Source: Gemmatimonas sp. UBA7669
GTDB lineage: Bacteria; Gemmatimonadota; Gemmatimonadetes; Gemmatimonadales; Gemmatimonadaceae
Direction of reading: 5' to 3'
Length of the DNA: 64,000 nt
NCBI RefSeq assembly: GCF_002483225.1
Contig: NZ_DLHL01000027.1
Coordinates: forward strand, 62,001 to 126,000
Under the pieces are notes generated by a model. That model made no database searches and was not told where the DNA came from. It was given only the letters and a program-made list of their open reading frames with translations. The translations under genes and the position numbers were made by a program. Shown piece by piece: positions 1 through 7,478 of the stretch. Positions within the stretch are counted from its first letter, which is position 1. Each line of letters begins with the position of its first letter.

Positions 1-635
1 ACCTGTTTGTGCAGCGCAAGGGCTTTGCGTATGGCGCCGACGGTCGGGCGCAGGCGCAGCCCGCGCTCATGAAGCGCGCGCTGTCCACGGCCACGCTGTC
101 GTTTCAGGGCCTCGACTCCGTGGATCTTGGCGCCACCGACATCGATCAGTATGTGGAGTCGCTGGGTGGCATGACGCGCGTGATTGCCCAACAGAATGGC
201 GGCCGGACTCCGGCCGTGTACCTCGGGGACTACGGGCAGGGCGCGGGTCGTGTGCGCACCCTGACTGAGCAAGTGGAACTCGAGTCACGCACCAAGGTGC
301 TCAATCCGCGCTGGTACGAGGCGCAGCTGCAGTACGGATACGAAGGCGTGCGAAACATCGCGGGTCATCTCACCACCACCCTCGGCTGGTCCGCCACGGG
401 CGGCAGTGGTGCGGTGCCAGGTTGGGTGTACACGGAAGCCACGCGCACCTTCGTGCTGGACGAAACCATGCGGCGCCGCCTGGCGGCCGCCAATCCGGAT
501 GCGGCGCTTGGACTGGCGCAGCGCCTGCTCGAAGCGAGTGATCGCGGGTTCTGGGAACCCGATGACGCCACGCTCGATGCACTGCGTGAAGCCGCTGCCG
601 AACTCGAGGATCGCCTGGAGGGCATCCATACATGA
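1..635 (+). CDS. bchH: Magnesium chelatase subunit H, C-terminal part (5' end outside window)
   Basis: The reading frame is open from the left edge (codons start at base 3) to the TGA at 633-635. About 210 residues of the C-terminus are visible, including a stretch around LNPRWYEAQLQYGYEGVRNI that is typical of cobaltochelatase/Mg-chelatase large subunits. BchH binds protoporphyrin IX and is the subunit into which BchI and BchD drive Mg2+, the first committed step of bacteriochlorophyll synthesis. The stop overlaps the bchL start (ATGA, 632-635), so the two are translationally coupled. The identity rests on the C-terminal sequence plus the bchH-bchL-bchM order known from purple bacteria. BchS/BchT paralogues of green bacteria are unlikely in this context. 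Confidence 0.93.
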   Translation, partial: LFVQRKGFAYGADGRAQAQPALMKRALSTATLSFQGLDSVDLGATDIDQYVESLGGMTRVIAQQNGGRTPAVYLGDYGQGAGRVRTLTEQVELESRTKVLNPRWYEAQLQYGYEGVRNIAGHLTTTLGWSATGGSGAVPGWVYTEATRTFVLDETMRRRLAAANPDAALGLAQRLLEASDRGFWEPDDATLDALREAAAELEDRLEGIHT

Positions 636-1528
636 CGACCATTCGACTCCCCATTGTAGACGAATTCGGCGACGGGGAAGGCTCCGTGCAGGTCCACCAG
701 GACGAGGCGCAGCGCATCGATGGCGCACTCGTGATTGCCGTGTACGGCAAGGGTGGCATCGGCAAGAGCACCACGTCATCGAATCTTTCGGCCGCCTTTG
801 CCACGCTTGGCAAGCGTGTGCTGCAGATCGGCTGTGACCCCAAGCACGACAGCACCTTCACGCTCACCAAGCGCATGGTGCCCACGGTCATCGACGTGCT
901 GGAAGGTGTGAACTTCCATGGTGAAGAGCTGCGCCCCGAGGACTTCATGTTCGAAGGCTACAAGGGCGTGCAGTGCATCGAGGCCGGCGGCCCGCCGGCC
1001 GGCACGGGATGTGGCGGCTACGTGACCGGCCAGACCGTCAAGCTTCTCAAGGAGCATCACCTGCTCGAAGACACCGACGTGGTGATCTTCGATGTACTGG
1101 GTGACGTGGTGTGTGGTGGGTTTGCGGCGCCGCTGCAGCATGCGCACTACTGTCTCATCGTCACGGCCAACGACTTCGACTCGATCTTCGCGATGAACCG
1201 CATCATCGCGGCCATCCAGGCCAAGTCGCGCAACTACAAGGTCCGATTGGGCGGGGTGATTGCCAACCGCTCGCGCGAGACCAACGAGATCGATCGCTTC
1301 AATGCCGCCGTCGGTTTGAAGACGATGGCGCACTTCAAGGATGTGGATGCCATTCGGCGCAGCCGGCTCAAGAAGAGCACCATCTTCGAGATGGGCGATG
1401 AGCCGGAAGTGTTGGAAGTGCAGCAGGAGTACCTGGCGCTGGCCAGACGCATGCTCAACGACGTGGAGCCACTTCCGGCTTCGCCGCTCAAGGACCGCGA
1501 AATCTTCGACCTGTTGGGATTCGACTGA
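632..1528 (+). CDS. bchL: Light-independent protochlorophyllide reductase, Fe protein BchL
   Basis: 298 residues, the usual family length. A NifH-like ATPase with the P-loop GKGGIGKS at residues 39-46, the CDPKHDSTFT switch, and the CGG and VVCGGF cysteine regions that ligate the bridging [4Fe-4S] cluster of the homodimer. BchL passes electrons to BchNB, which reduces ring D of protochlorophyllide in the dark. bchN and bchB are not in this window and probably lie upstream. The HDSTFT and GPPAG segments separate it from BchX, which occurs at 15989-16993. It overlaps bchH by 4 nt and bchM by 1 nt (TGATG). Confidence 0.97.
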   Translation: MTTIRLPIVDEFGDGEGSVQVHQDEAQRIDGALVIAVYGKGGIGKSTTSSNLSAAFATLGKRVLQIGCDPKHDSTFTLTKRMVPTVIDVLEGVNFHGEELRPEDFMFEGYKGVQCIEAGGPPAGTGCGGYVTGQTVKLLKEHHLLEDTDVVIFDVLGDVVCGGFAAPLQHAHYCLIVTANDFDSIFAMNRIIAAIQAKSRNYKVRLGGVIANRSRETNEIDRFNAAVGLKTMAHFKDVDAIRRSRLKKSTIFEMGDEPEVLEVQQEYLALARRMLNDVEPLPASPLKDREIFDLLGFD

Positions 1529-2334
1529 TGCCCGCGCCCACCACCATGACTCATTCCCCGACTCCAGGTCCGTCGTTTGATGGAACGCCGCCAGGGGGTT
1601 CGCACGCCGCATCGGTTTCGTACCGCGAGCGGCGGGCCTGGATCGGGGAGTACTTCGACCGCACCGCGGCCGATGCCTGGAAGGCTCTCACGTCAGACGC
1701 TCCGGTGTCGCGCGTGCGCGCCTCCGTGCGCGCCGGTCGTGACACCATGCGCGAAACGCTGCTGAGCTATCTGCCGCCCGACCTGCATGGCATGCGGGTG
1801 CTCGACGCCGGCTGCGGCACGGGCACGGCGGCCATGGCGCTGGCTGAGCGCGGCGCGGAGGTGGTGGCCATCGATCTTTCGCCGACGCTTGTGGAGCATG
1901 CGCAGGAGCGCGCGGAGGCTGCCGGTGCACCGCCCATCGATTTTCGTTCCGGTGACATGCTCGATCCGTCGCTGGGCACGTTCGACTACGTGCTGGCCAT
2001 GGACAGCATCATTCACTACGAGCTGCCGGAAATGATGGCCGTGCTGACGGCACTCGCGCCGCGTGTGCGGGAGCGCATGCTCATCACGGTGGCCCCGCGC
2101 ACGCCCATGCTCACGGTGATGCGGGCGGTTGGCCGGCTCTTCCCCCGCGCGGACCGCGCACCGGCCATCGTGCCGGTGTCCGACTACGCGTTCCGCAAGG
2201 CCTTTACCGCCGTGCCGGCATTGGAAACCTGGGGCATCGTGGGGACCCGTCTCGTGGAGTCGGGCTTCTATCGCTCGATGGCCATCAAGCTGCAGAACGC
2301 GTCGTTGCGCGGTGATGCCGCGCTTCAGCGCTGA
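1528..2334 (+). CDS. bchM: Mg-protoporphyrin IX O-methyltransferase
   Basis: 268 residues. A class I SAM-dependent methyltransferase with motif I VLDAGCGTGTAAMALAERG followed by VVAIDLS, and the FDYVLAMDSIIHYE region seen in BchM/ChlM. It methylates the C13 propionate of Mg-protoporphyrin IX, giving the substrate of AcsF encoded just downstream. The start at 1528 overlaps the bchL stop (TGATG). A second ATG at 1546 would shorten the poorly conserved N-terminus. Position within bchHLM supports the assignment. Confidence 0.95.
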   Translation: MPAPTTMTHSPTPGPSFDGTPPGGSHAASVSYRERRAWIGEYFDRTAADAWKALTSDAPVSRVRASVRAGRDTMRETLLSYLPPDLHGMRVLDAGCGTGTAAMALAERGAEVVAIDLSPTLVEHAQERAEAAGAPPIDFRSGDMLDPSLGTFDYVLAMDSIIHYELPEMMAVLTALAPRVRERMLITVAPRTPMLTVMRAVGRLFPRADRAPAIVPVSDYAFRKAFTAVPALETWGIVGTRLVESGFYRSMAIKLQNASLRGDAALQR

Positions 2335-2362
2335 ACGTTCGACAATCCGAAGGAGACACGCG

Positions 2363-2695
2363 ATGGAACCGATGACCTGGGGACTGCTGGCGGTTGCGGC
2401 AGGAGGCGCTGGACTGTGGTACGTGATGAAGCGTCGACGTGAGGTGGCCTGCACGGTCGACCTCGAGATGACGCATGACCACTTCCACGCACACGTGGAC
2501 CTCAAGGGGGTGTACGTCGATCCCGGCGACGAGGTGCTGGTGCGCAATACGCCCAACCGCATCGCCTTCGGGACACAGACCACGTTCGACTCCAGCGCCG
2601 AAGTACGACGGGCCAGCTGGCTCAAGCGCCAGGTGGTGAAGCTCACCGGTGGCACCGCCATTCACGAACTCTACGAAGTCGGATTCGAAGGCTGA
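2363..2695 (+). CDS. Small membrane-anchored protein between bchM and acsF, function unknown
   Basis: 110 residues. The ATG at 2363 follows an AAGGAGA ribosome-binding site at about 8 nt. One hydrophobic segment (residues about 5-22) is followed by a basic KRRR stop-transfer, so the remaining ~85 residues should be cytoplasmic. That part looks like a small beta-rich soluble domain (HDHFHAHVDLKGVYVDPGDEV). I do not recognise the family. It sits 28 nt after bchM and 5 nt before acsF, so it is almost certainly cotranscribed and may act in the methyltransferase/cyclase step or in assembly. Accessory proteins of the O2-dependent cyclase exist in other phototrophs (Ycf54, BciE), but I cannot show homology to either. 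Confidence 0.8.
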   Translation: MEPMTWGLLAVAAGGAGLWYVMKRRREVACTVDLEMTHDHFHAHVDLKGVYVDPGDEVLVRNTPNRIAFGTQTTFDSSAEVRRASWLKRQVVKLTGGTAIHELYEVGFEG

Positions 2696-2700
2696 CCTCC

Positions 2701-3786
2701 ATGTACTCAACGACGACCGAACTTCCGGTGCGCCCGATCGTGGCGCCCAACGCCACCACCCAGGCGGCGCAGCAGGATGCGATGCTCAATCCGCGCTTCT
2801 ACACCACGAACTTCGCGGAAATCGATGCCCTGCACATCACGCCCGAGAACCGCCGCATGTGGGATGACATGCTGGCCGAGTTCCGGCGTGATCCCAACAA
2901 GGATCACTTCAAGCGCTCGCCGGAGTTCGATGACGACTTCTCGTCAATGGACCCGGCCCTGCGCGAGCAGTTCATCGAGTTCCTCACCTCGTCGGTGACG
3001 GCCGAGTTCTCGGGATGCATTCTGTACGCCGAGATCAAGAAGCGCATCAAAAATCCGGATGTGCGCGATCTGTTCGGCTTCATGAGCCGCGACGAGGGCC
3101 GGCACGCCGGGTTCATCAACCACACGCTGCGCGACTTCAATGTGGCGGTGGACCTGAGCTTCCTGACGCGGGCCAAGAAGTACACGTACTTCCAGCCCAA
3201 GTTCATCTACTACGCCACGTACCTCTCGGAAAAGATCGGCTACGCGCGGTACATCACCATCTACCGCAACTTCGAGAAGCAGCCGGACAAGCGCTTCCAT
3301 CCGATCTTCAAGTTCTTCGAGAACTGGTGCCTGGACGAGTTCCGGCACGGCGAAGCGTTTGCCGTGCTGATGCGCTCCAATCCGCATTTGCTGCAGGGCG
3401 TGAACAAGCTGTGGATTCGCTTCTTCCTGCTGGCCGTGTTCTGCACGATGTATGTGCGCGACCACGCGAGAAAGGAGTTCTTCGACTTCATGGGCCTCGA
3501 CGTGGATGACTACGATCGCCGTGTCATCACGCTGACCAACACGATCAGCCGCCAGGTATTCCCGGAAACCATCGATACGGAATCGGAAGGATTCTGGGAG
3601 CTGCTCGATACCATGTGGAAGAACACCGAGGCCATGCGCAAGGCAGAGCAGAAGGGCGGACTGTTTGCCGGTGTCAAGGTGGCGGGCCTCAAGGCGGCCA
3701 ACGCATTCACATTCCTTCGGCTGTTCCTGCGTCGCCCGCACCGGCAGGCCCTGCCGGCGGATGTACGCATGCAGCCGGTGTGGTGA
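2701..3786 (+). CDS. acsF: Aerobic Mg-protoporphyrin IX monomethyl ester oxidative cyclase
   Basis: 361 residues, a full-length AcsF. The diiron carboxylate ligands appear as E102 (TAEFSG), E132/H135 (DEGRH) and E213/H216 (DEFRHGEAF). The enzyme uses O2 to close isocyclic ring E, giving divinyl-protochlorophyllide. No oxygen-independent BchE is seen in this window, so bacteriochlorophyll synthesis here may depend on oxygen, fitting an aerobic or semi-aerobic phototroph. A GACCTCC-like context precedes the ATG, 5 nt after the upstream small gene. Confidence 0.97.
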   Translation: MYSTTTELPVRPIVAPNATTQAAQQDAMLNPRFYTTNFAEIDALHITPENRRMWDDMLAEFRRDPNKDHFKRSPEFDDDFSSMDPALREQFIEFLTSSVTAEFSGCILYAEIKKRIKNPDVRDLFGFMSRDEGRHAGFINHTLRDFNVAVDLSFLTRAKKYTYFQPKFIYYATYLSEKIGYARYITIYRNFEKQPDKRFHPIFKFFENWCLDEFRHGEAFAVLMRSNPHLLQGVNKLWIRFFLLAVFCTMYVRDHARKEFFDFMGLDVDDYDRRVITLTNTISRQVFPETIDTESEGFWELLDTMWKNTEAMRKAEQKGGLFAGVKVAGLKAANAFTFLRLFLRRPHRQALPADVRMQPVW

Positions 3787-3804
3787 GTACACAGGGCGTT
3801 CGTC

Positions 3805-5265
3805 ATGTCCAAACCCGCTGAGCTTCCGGTGCGCCTCTGGCGCTCGATTGGCACCCGATGGATGCCGTTTGCCGATGTGGGCAGCGAGGACGTACCGCTT
3901 TCGCGGCTCTTCCGCCTATCGCTGTTCCAGCTGGCCGTCGGCATGGTGCAGACGTTGTTCGTGGGCACGCTCAATCGCGTGATGATCCTCGAGCTGCGTG
4001 TGCCGGCGTCACTGGTGGCCATCATGCTGGCCATTCCACTGCTGGCGGCGCCGTTCCGGGCGCTGGTGGGCTTCAAGTCGGATACGCATCGCAGCATCCT
4101 CGGCTGGCGGCGGGTGCCCTATCTGTGGATTGGCACCCAGCTGCAGTTCGGCGGCTTGGCCATCATGCCGTTCGCTCTGCTGCTGCTGTCGGAGAAGGGC
4201 AGCGGCGGACCGGTGTGGATTGCCTACGTGGCGAGTGCGGTGGCCTTTTTGCTGGCTGGCGCCGGCGCCCACACCACCCAGACGGCGGGGTTGGCGCTGG
4301 CCACCGACCTGGTGAACGAGGACAAGCGGCCGCGTGTGATTGCGCTGATGTACCTCATGATGCTGGTGGGTACGCTGGTGAGTGCGCTCATTCTTGAACA
4401 GCTGCTGCAGCCGTTCTCGTCGCTGCGGCTCATTCAGGTCATTCAGGGTGCGGCGCTGTTCACGATCGTGGTCAACGCCTTCGCGCTCTGGAAGCAGGAA
4501 GCCCGGCAGCGTGGTGTGGTGGAATACAAGAAGGGCGAGCGTCGCCCCCAGTTCCGCGAAGCATGGCGGACTTTTGCGGCCGGTGGTCAGGCGGTGGGGC
4601 TGCTGGTGGCGACGGGCCTCGGATTCTTCGCCTTCAATCTCCAGGATGTGCTGCTCGAGCCGTACGGTGGCGAAGTCCTGCATTTCACCGTGGCCGGTAC
4701 CACAGCGCTGACGGGCATCATGGCCTTTGGCGCGGTGCTGGCCTTTGTGTGGAGTGCCACACAGGACCGCACGGTGAAGGCGCCGCTGCGTCTGGCGTCG
4801 CAGGGCGTGGTGGTGGGTCTGCTGGGTTTTGCCATGATCACGGCCGGCAGCATGATGAGCAGCAATCCCATCTGGGCGCCGTTCTTCTTTCGCTTCGGCG
4901 TGATGCTGATCGGATTTGGCGAGGGACTGTTCGGTGTGGGGACGCTGTCGTTTGCGATGGGTATGCGTGATGCCACGCAGCACGGCATTGCGCTTGGCGC
5001 ATGGGGCGCGGTGTTCGCCACTGCAGAAGGTCTGTCGTTCGCGTTGAGTGGCCTCATGAAGGATGCATTGTCGCACCTCGGTGCCACGCAGCCGGTCGGG
5101 AGTTGGCTGGCGCAGCCCGCTGCGCCCTATACGGCAGTGTATGGCACGGAGATCGTGGTGTTGCTGATCACGTTGGTTGTTCTGGGCACGGTGGGTCGCC
5201 GCGCGGCGAACCAGGTGTCAGTTGGAGTTGCACGCCCCTTCGGTCTCGCGGACATCCCGGCGTGA
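3805..5265 (+). CDS. lhaA: LhaA/PucC-family light-harvesting complex assembly transporter
   Basis: 486 residues and about 12 hydrophobic segments. It is a member of the bacteriochlorophyll-delivery branch of the major facilitator superfamily. The N-terminal region (LFRLSLFQLAVGM, RVMILEL, FRALVGFKSDTH) is diagnostic of LhaA/PucC/BCD proteins. LhaA assists insertion of bacteriochlorophyll and assembly of LH1 in the cytoplasmic membrane. The location between acsF and puhA matches the classical bchM-lhaA-puhA order, which favours LhaA over PucC. An ATG at 3805 is used, 18 nt after acsF. Confidence 0.92.
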   Translation: MSKPAELPVRLWRSIGTRWMPFADVGSEDVPLSRLFRLSLFQLAVGMVQTLFVGTLNRVMILELRVPASLVAIMLAIPLLAAPFRALVGFKSDTHRSILGWRRVPYLWIGTQLQFGGLAIMPFALLLLSEKGSGGPVWIAYVASAVAFLLAGAGAHTTQTAGLALATDLVNEDKRPRVIALMYLMMLVGTLVSALILEQLLQPFSSLRLIQVIQGAALFTIVVNAFALWKQEARQRGVVEYKKGERRPQFREAWRTFAAGGQAVGLLVATGLGFFAFNLQDVLLEPYGGEVLHFTVAGTTALTGIMAFGAVLAFVWSATQDRTVKAPLRLASQGVVVGLLGFAMITAGSMMSSNPIWAPFFFRFGVMLIGFGEGLFGVGTLSFAMGMRDATQHGIALGAWGAVFATAEGLSFALSGLMKDALSHLGATQPVGSWLAQPAAPYTAVYGTEIVVLLITLVVLGTVGRRAANQVSVGVARPFGLADIPA

Positions 5266-5293
5266 CCGTTCACCATTCCACCGGAGTCTTTAC

Positions 5294-5497
5294 ATGATGG
5301 ACTATCTCGATGGTGCCCAGATCGCGTTGTACGCGTTCTGGTTGTTTTTCTTCGGGTTGATCATCTACCTCCGCAAGGAAGACAAGCGCGAAGGGTATCC
5401 GCTCGAGTCGCCGCAGGGTCCGCGTGAGGGTTGGCCGAAGCCGGCCACGCCGAAGTCCTACATTCACCGCCACCACGGCGACGAGGGCGCACACTGA
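5294..5497 (+). CDS. puhA: Photosynthetic reaction centre H subunit, N-terminal half as a separate gene
   Basis: 67 residues. They correspond to the N-terminal membrane anchor of PuhA: a short periplasmic start (MMDYLDGAQIALYAFW), one transmembrane helix, the conserved KREGYPLE motif and the proline-rich KPATPKSYIH segment. A normal PuhA continues for ~190 more residues. Here a TGA at 5495-5497 ends the gene and the next ATG overlaps it by one base. Each half has conserved sequence only in its own frame, and the break falls in the linker between anchor and cytoplasmic domain. This suggests a real split rather than decay. Two ATGs (5294, 5297) are possible. A single-base assembly error remains possible. 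Confidence 0.92.
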   Translation: MMDYLDGAQIALYAFWLFFFGLIIYLRKEDKREGYPLESPQGPREGWPKPATPKSYIHRHHGDEGAH

Positions 5498-6042
5498 TGT
5501 CCAGCGTCAAGTATGTACCGGCCGACGGCTACAACGGCTCGCCGGTGGTGCCGACAGGCAACCCCATGATCGATGGGGTTGGACCGGCCGCGTGGAACGA
5601 ATCGCGGCGTGATGAGCCGGACGTGACGTATGATGGGCGTCCGAAGCTCGTGCCCATGCGGATGGACGCCGGGTTCAGCATCGCGAAGGGTGATCCCGAT
5701 CCGCGCGGTCTGCCCGTGGTGGCAGCCGACAAGGTGGTGGCCGGCAAGGTCGTCGACGTGTGGGTCAATCGCTCGGAGCCGCAGGTGTCCTTTTACGAAG
5801 TGCAGCTCAGTGGCAGCGAGCGTCGGGTGTTGCTGCCGTCGGGCTACGTGCAGTGGCCCAACTTCGGGCTGTGGGGCAACGATCGTCTGCTCGTGAAGGC
5901 CATCACGTCGGCGCAGTTCGTCAACGTGCCGGGCACCGCACGCGAGGATCGCATCACACTGCTCGAAGAAGATCGCATTTCGGCGTACTACGCCGGCGGT
6001 CATCTGTATGCCACGTCATCCCGCGCCCAGCCGCTCATATGA
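5497..6042 (+). CDS. puhA2: Photosynthetic reaction centre H subunit, C-terminal cytoplasmic domain as a separate gene
   Basis: 181 residues with no membrane segment. The sequence matches the cytoplasmic PRC-barrel domain of PuhA: TGNPMIDGVGPAAW, AGKVVDVWVNR and the C-terminal TLLEEDRISAYYAGGHLYA, equivalent to the H-subunit core that caps the L and M quinone sites. The start ATG lies in TGATG with the stop of the N-terminal half, so translation is probably coupled. The end overlaps puhB (ATGA). The two-part H protein should associate with the reaction centre through L/M contacts. A separately named RC-Hc chain is, as I recall, part of the G. phototrophica photosystem structure. The symbol is provisional. 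Confidence 0.92.
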   Translation: MSSVKYVPADGYNGSPVVPTGNPMIDGVGPAAWNESRRDEPDVTYDGRPKLVPMRMDAGFSIAKGDPDPRGLPVVAADKVVAGKVVDVWVNRSEPQVSFYEVQLSGSERRVLLPSGYVQWPNFGLWGNDRLLVKAITSAQFVNVPGTAREDRITLLEEDRISAYYAGGHLYATSSRAQPLI

Positions 6043-6734
6043 ACCCCGCACCACAGGCCTCCGATGCGCCGCGCTACATTCGCGGCGTTCCGCATGCGCT
6101 TCCCGACGGCGAGCATCTGCTGTGGGAAGGGGCCCCCTCGATGCGCGGCGTGGCCACGCATGTGTTTCACTGGCGTCTGGTGTTGGCCTACTTCGTGGGC
6201 ATGCTCACGCTATGGGCCCTGACCACCGAGACGCCACGTGGGACGGAGGTCTGGTGGTCGCAGGCCACGCTGCGCCTGGCGCTTGGCGTCTTCGTGATGC
6301 TCTGCGTGCTCGGACTCTCGAAAGCGGTGGCCAGCACCTCGTGGTATGCCATCACGTCGCGTCGCGTGGTGATGCGTGTGGGCATGGCGTTCCCGATGTC
6401 CATCAACATCCCGTTCACCCTGCTGCATACGGCGGGTCTGGGCGTGTTTCGCGATGGCAGCGGTCAGGTGTCCCTGGGCCTGGTGCCGGGACAGCGTCTT
6501 GCGTACATCGCGCTGTGGCCGCACTGCCTGGTGTGGAACATCAATCATCCGACGCCGGTGTTGCGTGGCCTCGAGCAGCCGGAAGCGGTGGCGCGGGTGC
6601 TGGCCACGGCGGTGGCTGACGCGGCCGAAGCTGATGCCGCGAGTGGCATGGCCGATTCCACGACGCGCATCGAACGTGGCGCGCCCGGTCGCTCCGCGAT
6701 TCGGCAGACGCGCACCGCGCCGGCGGGAGCATGA
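6039..6734 (+). CDS. puhB: Photosynthetic complex assembly protein PuhB
   Basis: 231 residues. The N-terminus RGVPHALPDGEHLLWEG is characteristic of PuhB. Two transmembrane helices follow (about residues 50-66 and 81-99), then a PH-like domain with WYAITSRRVVMRVG and the conserved INIPF segment. PuhB aids reaction-centre assembly in purple bacteria. The ATG at 6039 is embedded in the previous stop (ATGA) and the end overlaps puhC. The last ~45 residues are Ala/Arg-rich and probably disordered. Confidence 0.93.
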   Translation: MNPAPQASDAPRYIRGVPHALPDGEHLLWEGAPSMRGVATHVFHWRLVLAYFVGMLTLWALTTETPRGTEVWWSQATLRLALGVFVMLCVLGLSKAVASTSWYAITSRRVVMRVGMAFPMSINIPFTLLHTAGLGVFRDGSGQVSLGLVPGQRLAYIALWPHCLVWNINHPTPVLRGLEQPEAVARVLATAVADAAEADAASGMADSTTRIERGAPGRSAIRQTRTAPAGA

Positions 6735-7294
6735 GCATGGATATGCGACGTCAGGCGCCCGGTGTGATTTTCGAGCCGGAACCAGGAGAACGTCCGGGTG
6801 CACCACCGACGTTGGTGGTACCCAAGCCCGCACTGATCATGGCCGGCGCGCTGGTCGCGCTGGTGATCGGTCTGGCGGTGTCGGCGCGGCACTTCGAAGT
6901 GGGGGCGTTCCGCGAACGTCCGACGGAAGTGCTGCAGCAGCGCAGTCTCCGATTTGAAGATGCGCCCAATCAAGGCATTGGGGTCATCGATGCGGCCAGC
7001 GGCAAGACGGCGGTGGTCCTCGAGCCGGGCAGCAACGGCTTCCTGCGTGGTTCGCTGCGCGCCCTGACGCGAGCTCGCAAGGCGGCCGGCATCGGAGCCA
7101 GCGAACCATTTCGCCTGGTGCGGTATGTCGATGGTCGTCTGGTGCTGCATGACGACGCCACGGGGCAACACGTGACCGTGACGGGCTTTGGTCCGACGCA
7201 GGTGGAAAGCTTCGACAATCTGCTCAAGGAGAAGCCGGGGCAGGGGCCAGCACCGGTTGCGCCGTACATTCCGATTGGCGTTGGGCGGCGGTGA
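6731..7294 (+). CDS. puhC: Photosynthetic complex assembly protein PuhC
   Basis: 187 residues. A short cytoplasmic N-terminus is followed by one transmembrane helix (about residues 33-51), with the rest predicted periplasmic. RSLRFEDAPNQGIGVIDAASG and the FRLVRYVDGRLVLHD segment fit the PuhC family, which is needed for normal RC-LH1 levels in Rhodobacter. The start overlaps puhB (ATGA). It is the last gene of the + strand operon, followed by a strong hairpin. Confidence 0.9.
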   Translation: MSMDMRRQAPGVIFEPEPGERPGAPPTLVVPKPALIMAGALVALVIGLAVSARHFEVGAFRERPTEVLQQRSLRFEDAPNQGIGVIDAASGKTAVVLEPGSNGFLRGSLRALTRARKAAGIGASEPFRLVRYVDGRLVLHDDATGQHVTVTGFGPTQVESFDNLLKEKPGQGPAPVAPYIPIGVGRR

Positions 7295-7321
7295 GGATCT
7301 GAGCTGGGCCGGGGATGTGAG

Positions 7322-7450
7322 GGAACAGAAGGTGTGAGGATCGGAGGATCGAAGGAAATGAGGCGGGCCCGGGCGACACCATGCTGTACGGTGTCGCCCG
7401 GGCCCGCTCTCTTGTCCCTCAAATCCTCTGATCCTCACACCTTCTGTTCC
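7322..7450. terminator. Large inverted repeat between convergent puhC and pufC
   Basis: A two-tier hairpin. The outer arms 7322-7342 and 7430-7450 are a perfect 21-bp inverted repeat. The inner arms 7363-7380 and 7390-7407 are a perfect 18-bp GC-rich inverted repeat around a 9-nt loop, and the bases between the two tiers pair partially. It lies between two converging operons, so a bidirectional transcription terminator or RNA-end stabiliser is the simplest reading. There is no clean U-run, so intrinsic termination is inferred. Confidence 0.75.
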
Positions 7451-7478
7451 AACGCATCCTGCTGCCGCGCGATGCCGA

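Noticed and set aside
5431..5496. N-terminal extension of the PuhA C-terminal gene in its own frame
   Set aside because: That stretch encodes conserved H-subunit anchor sequence in the other frame; the second gene should start at 5497.
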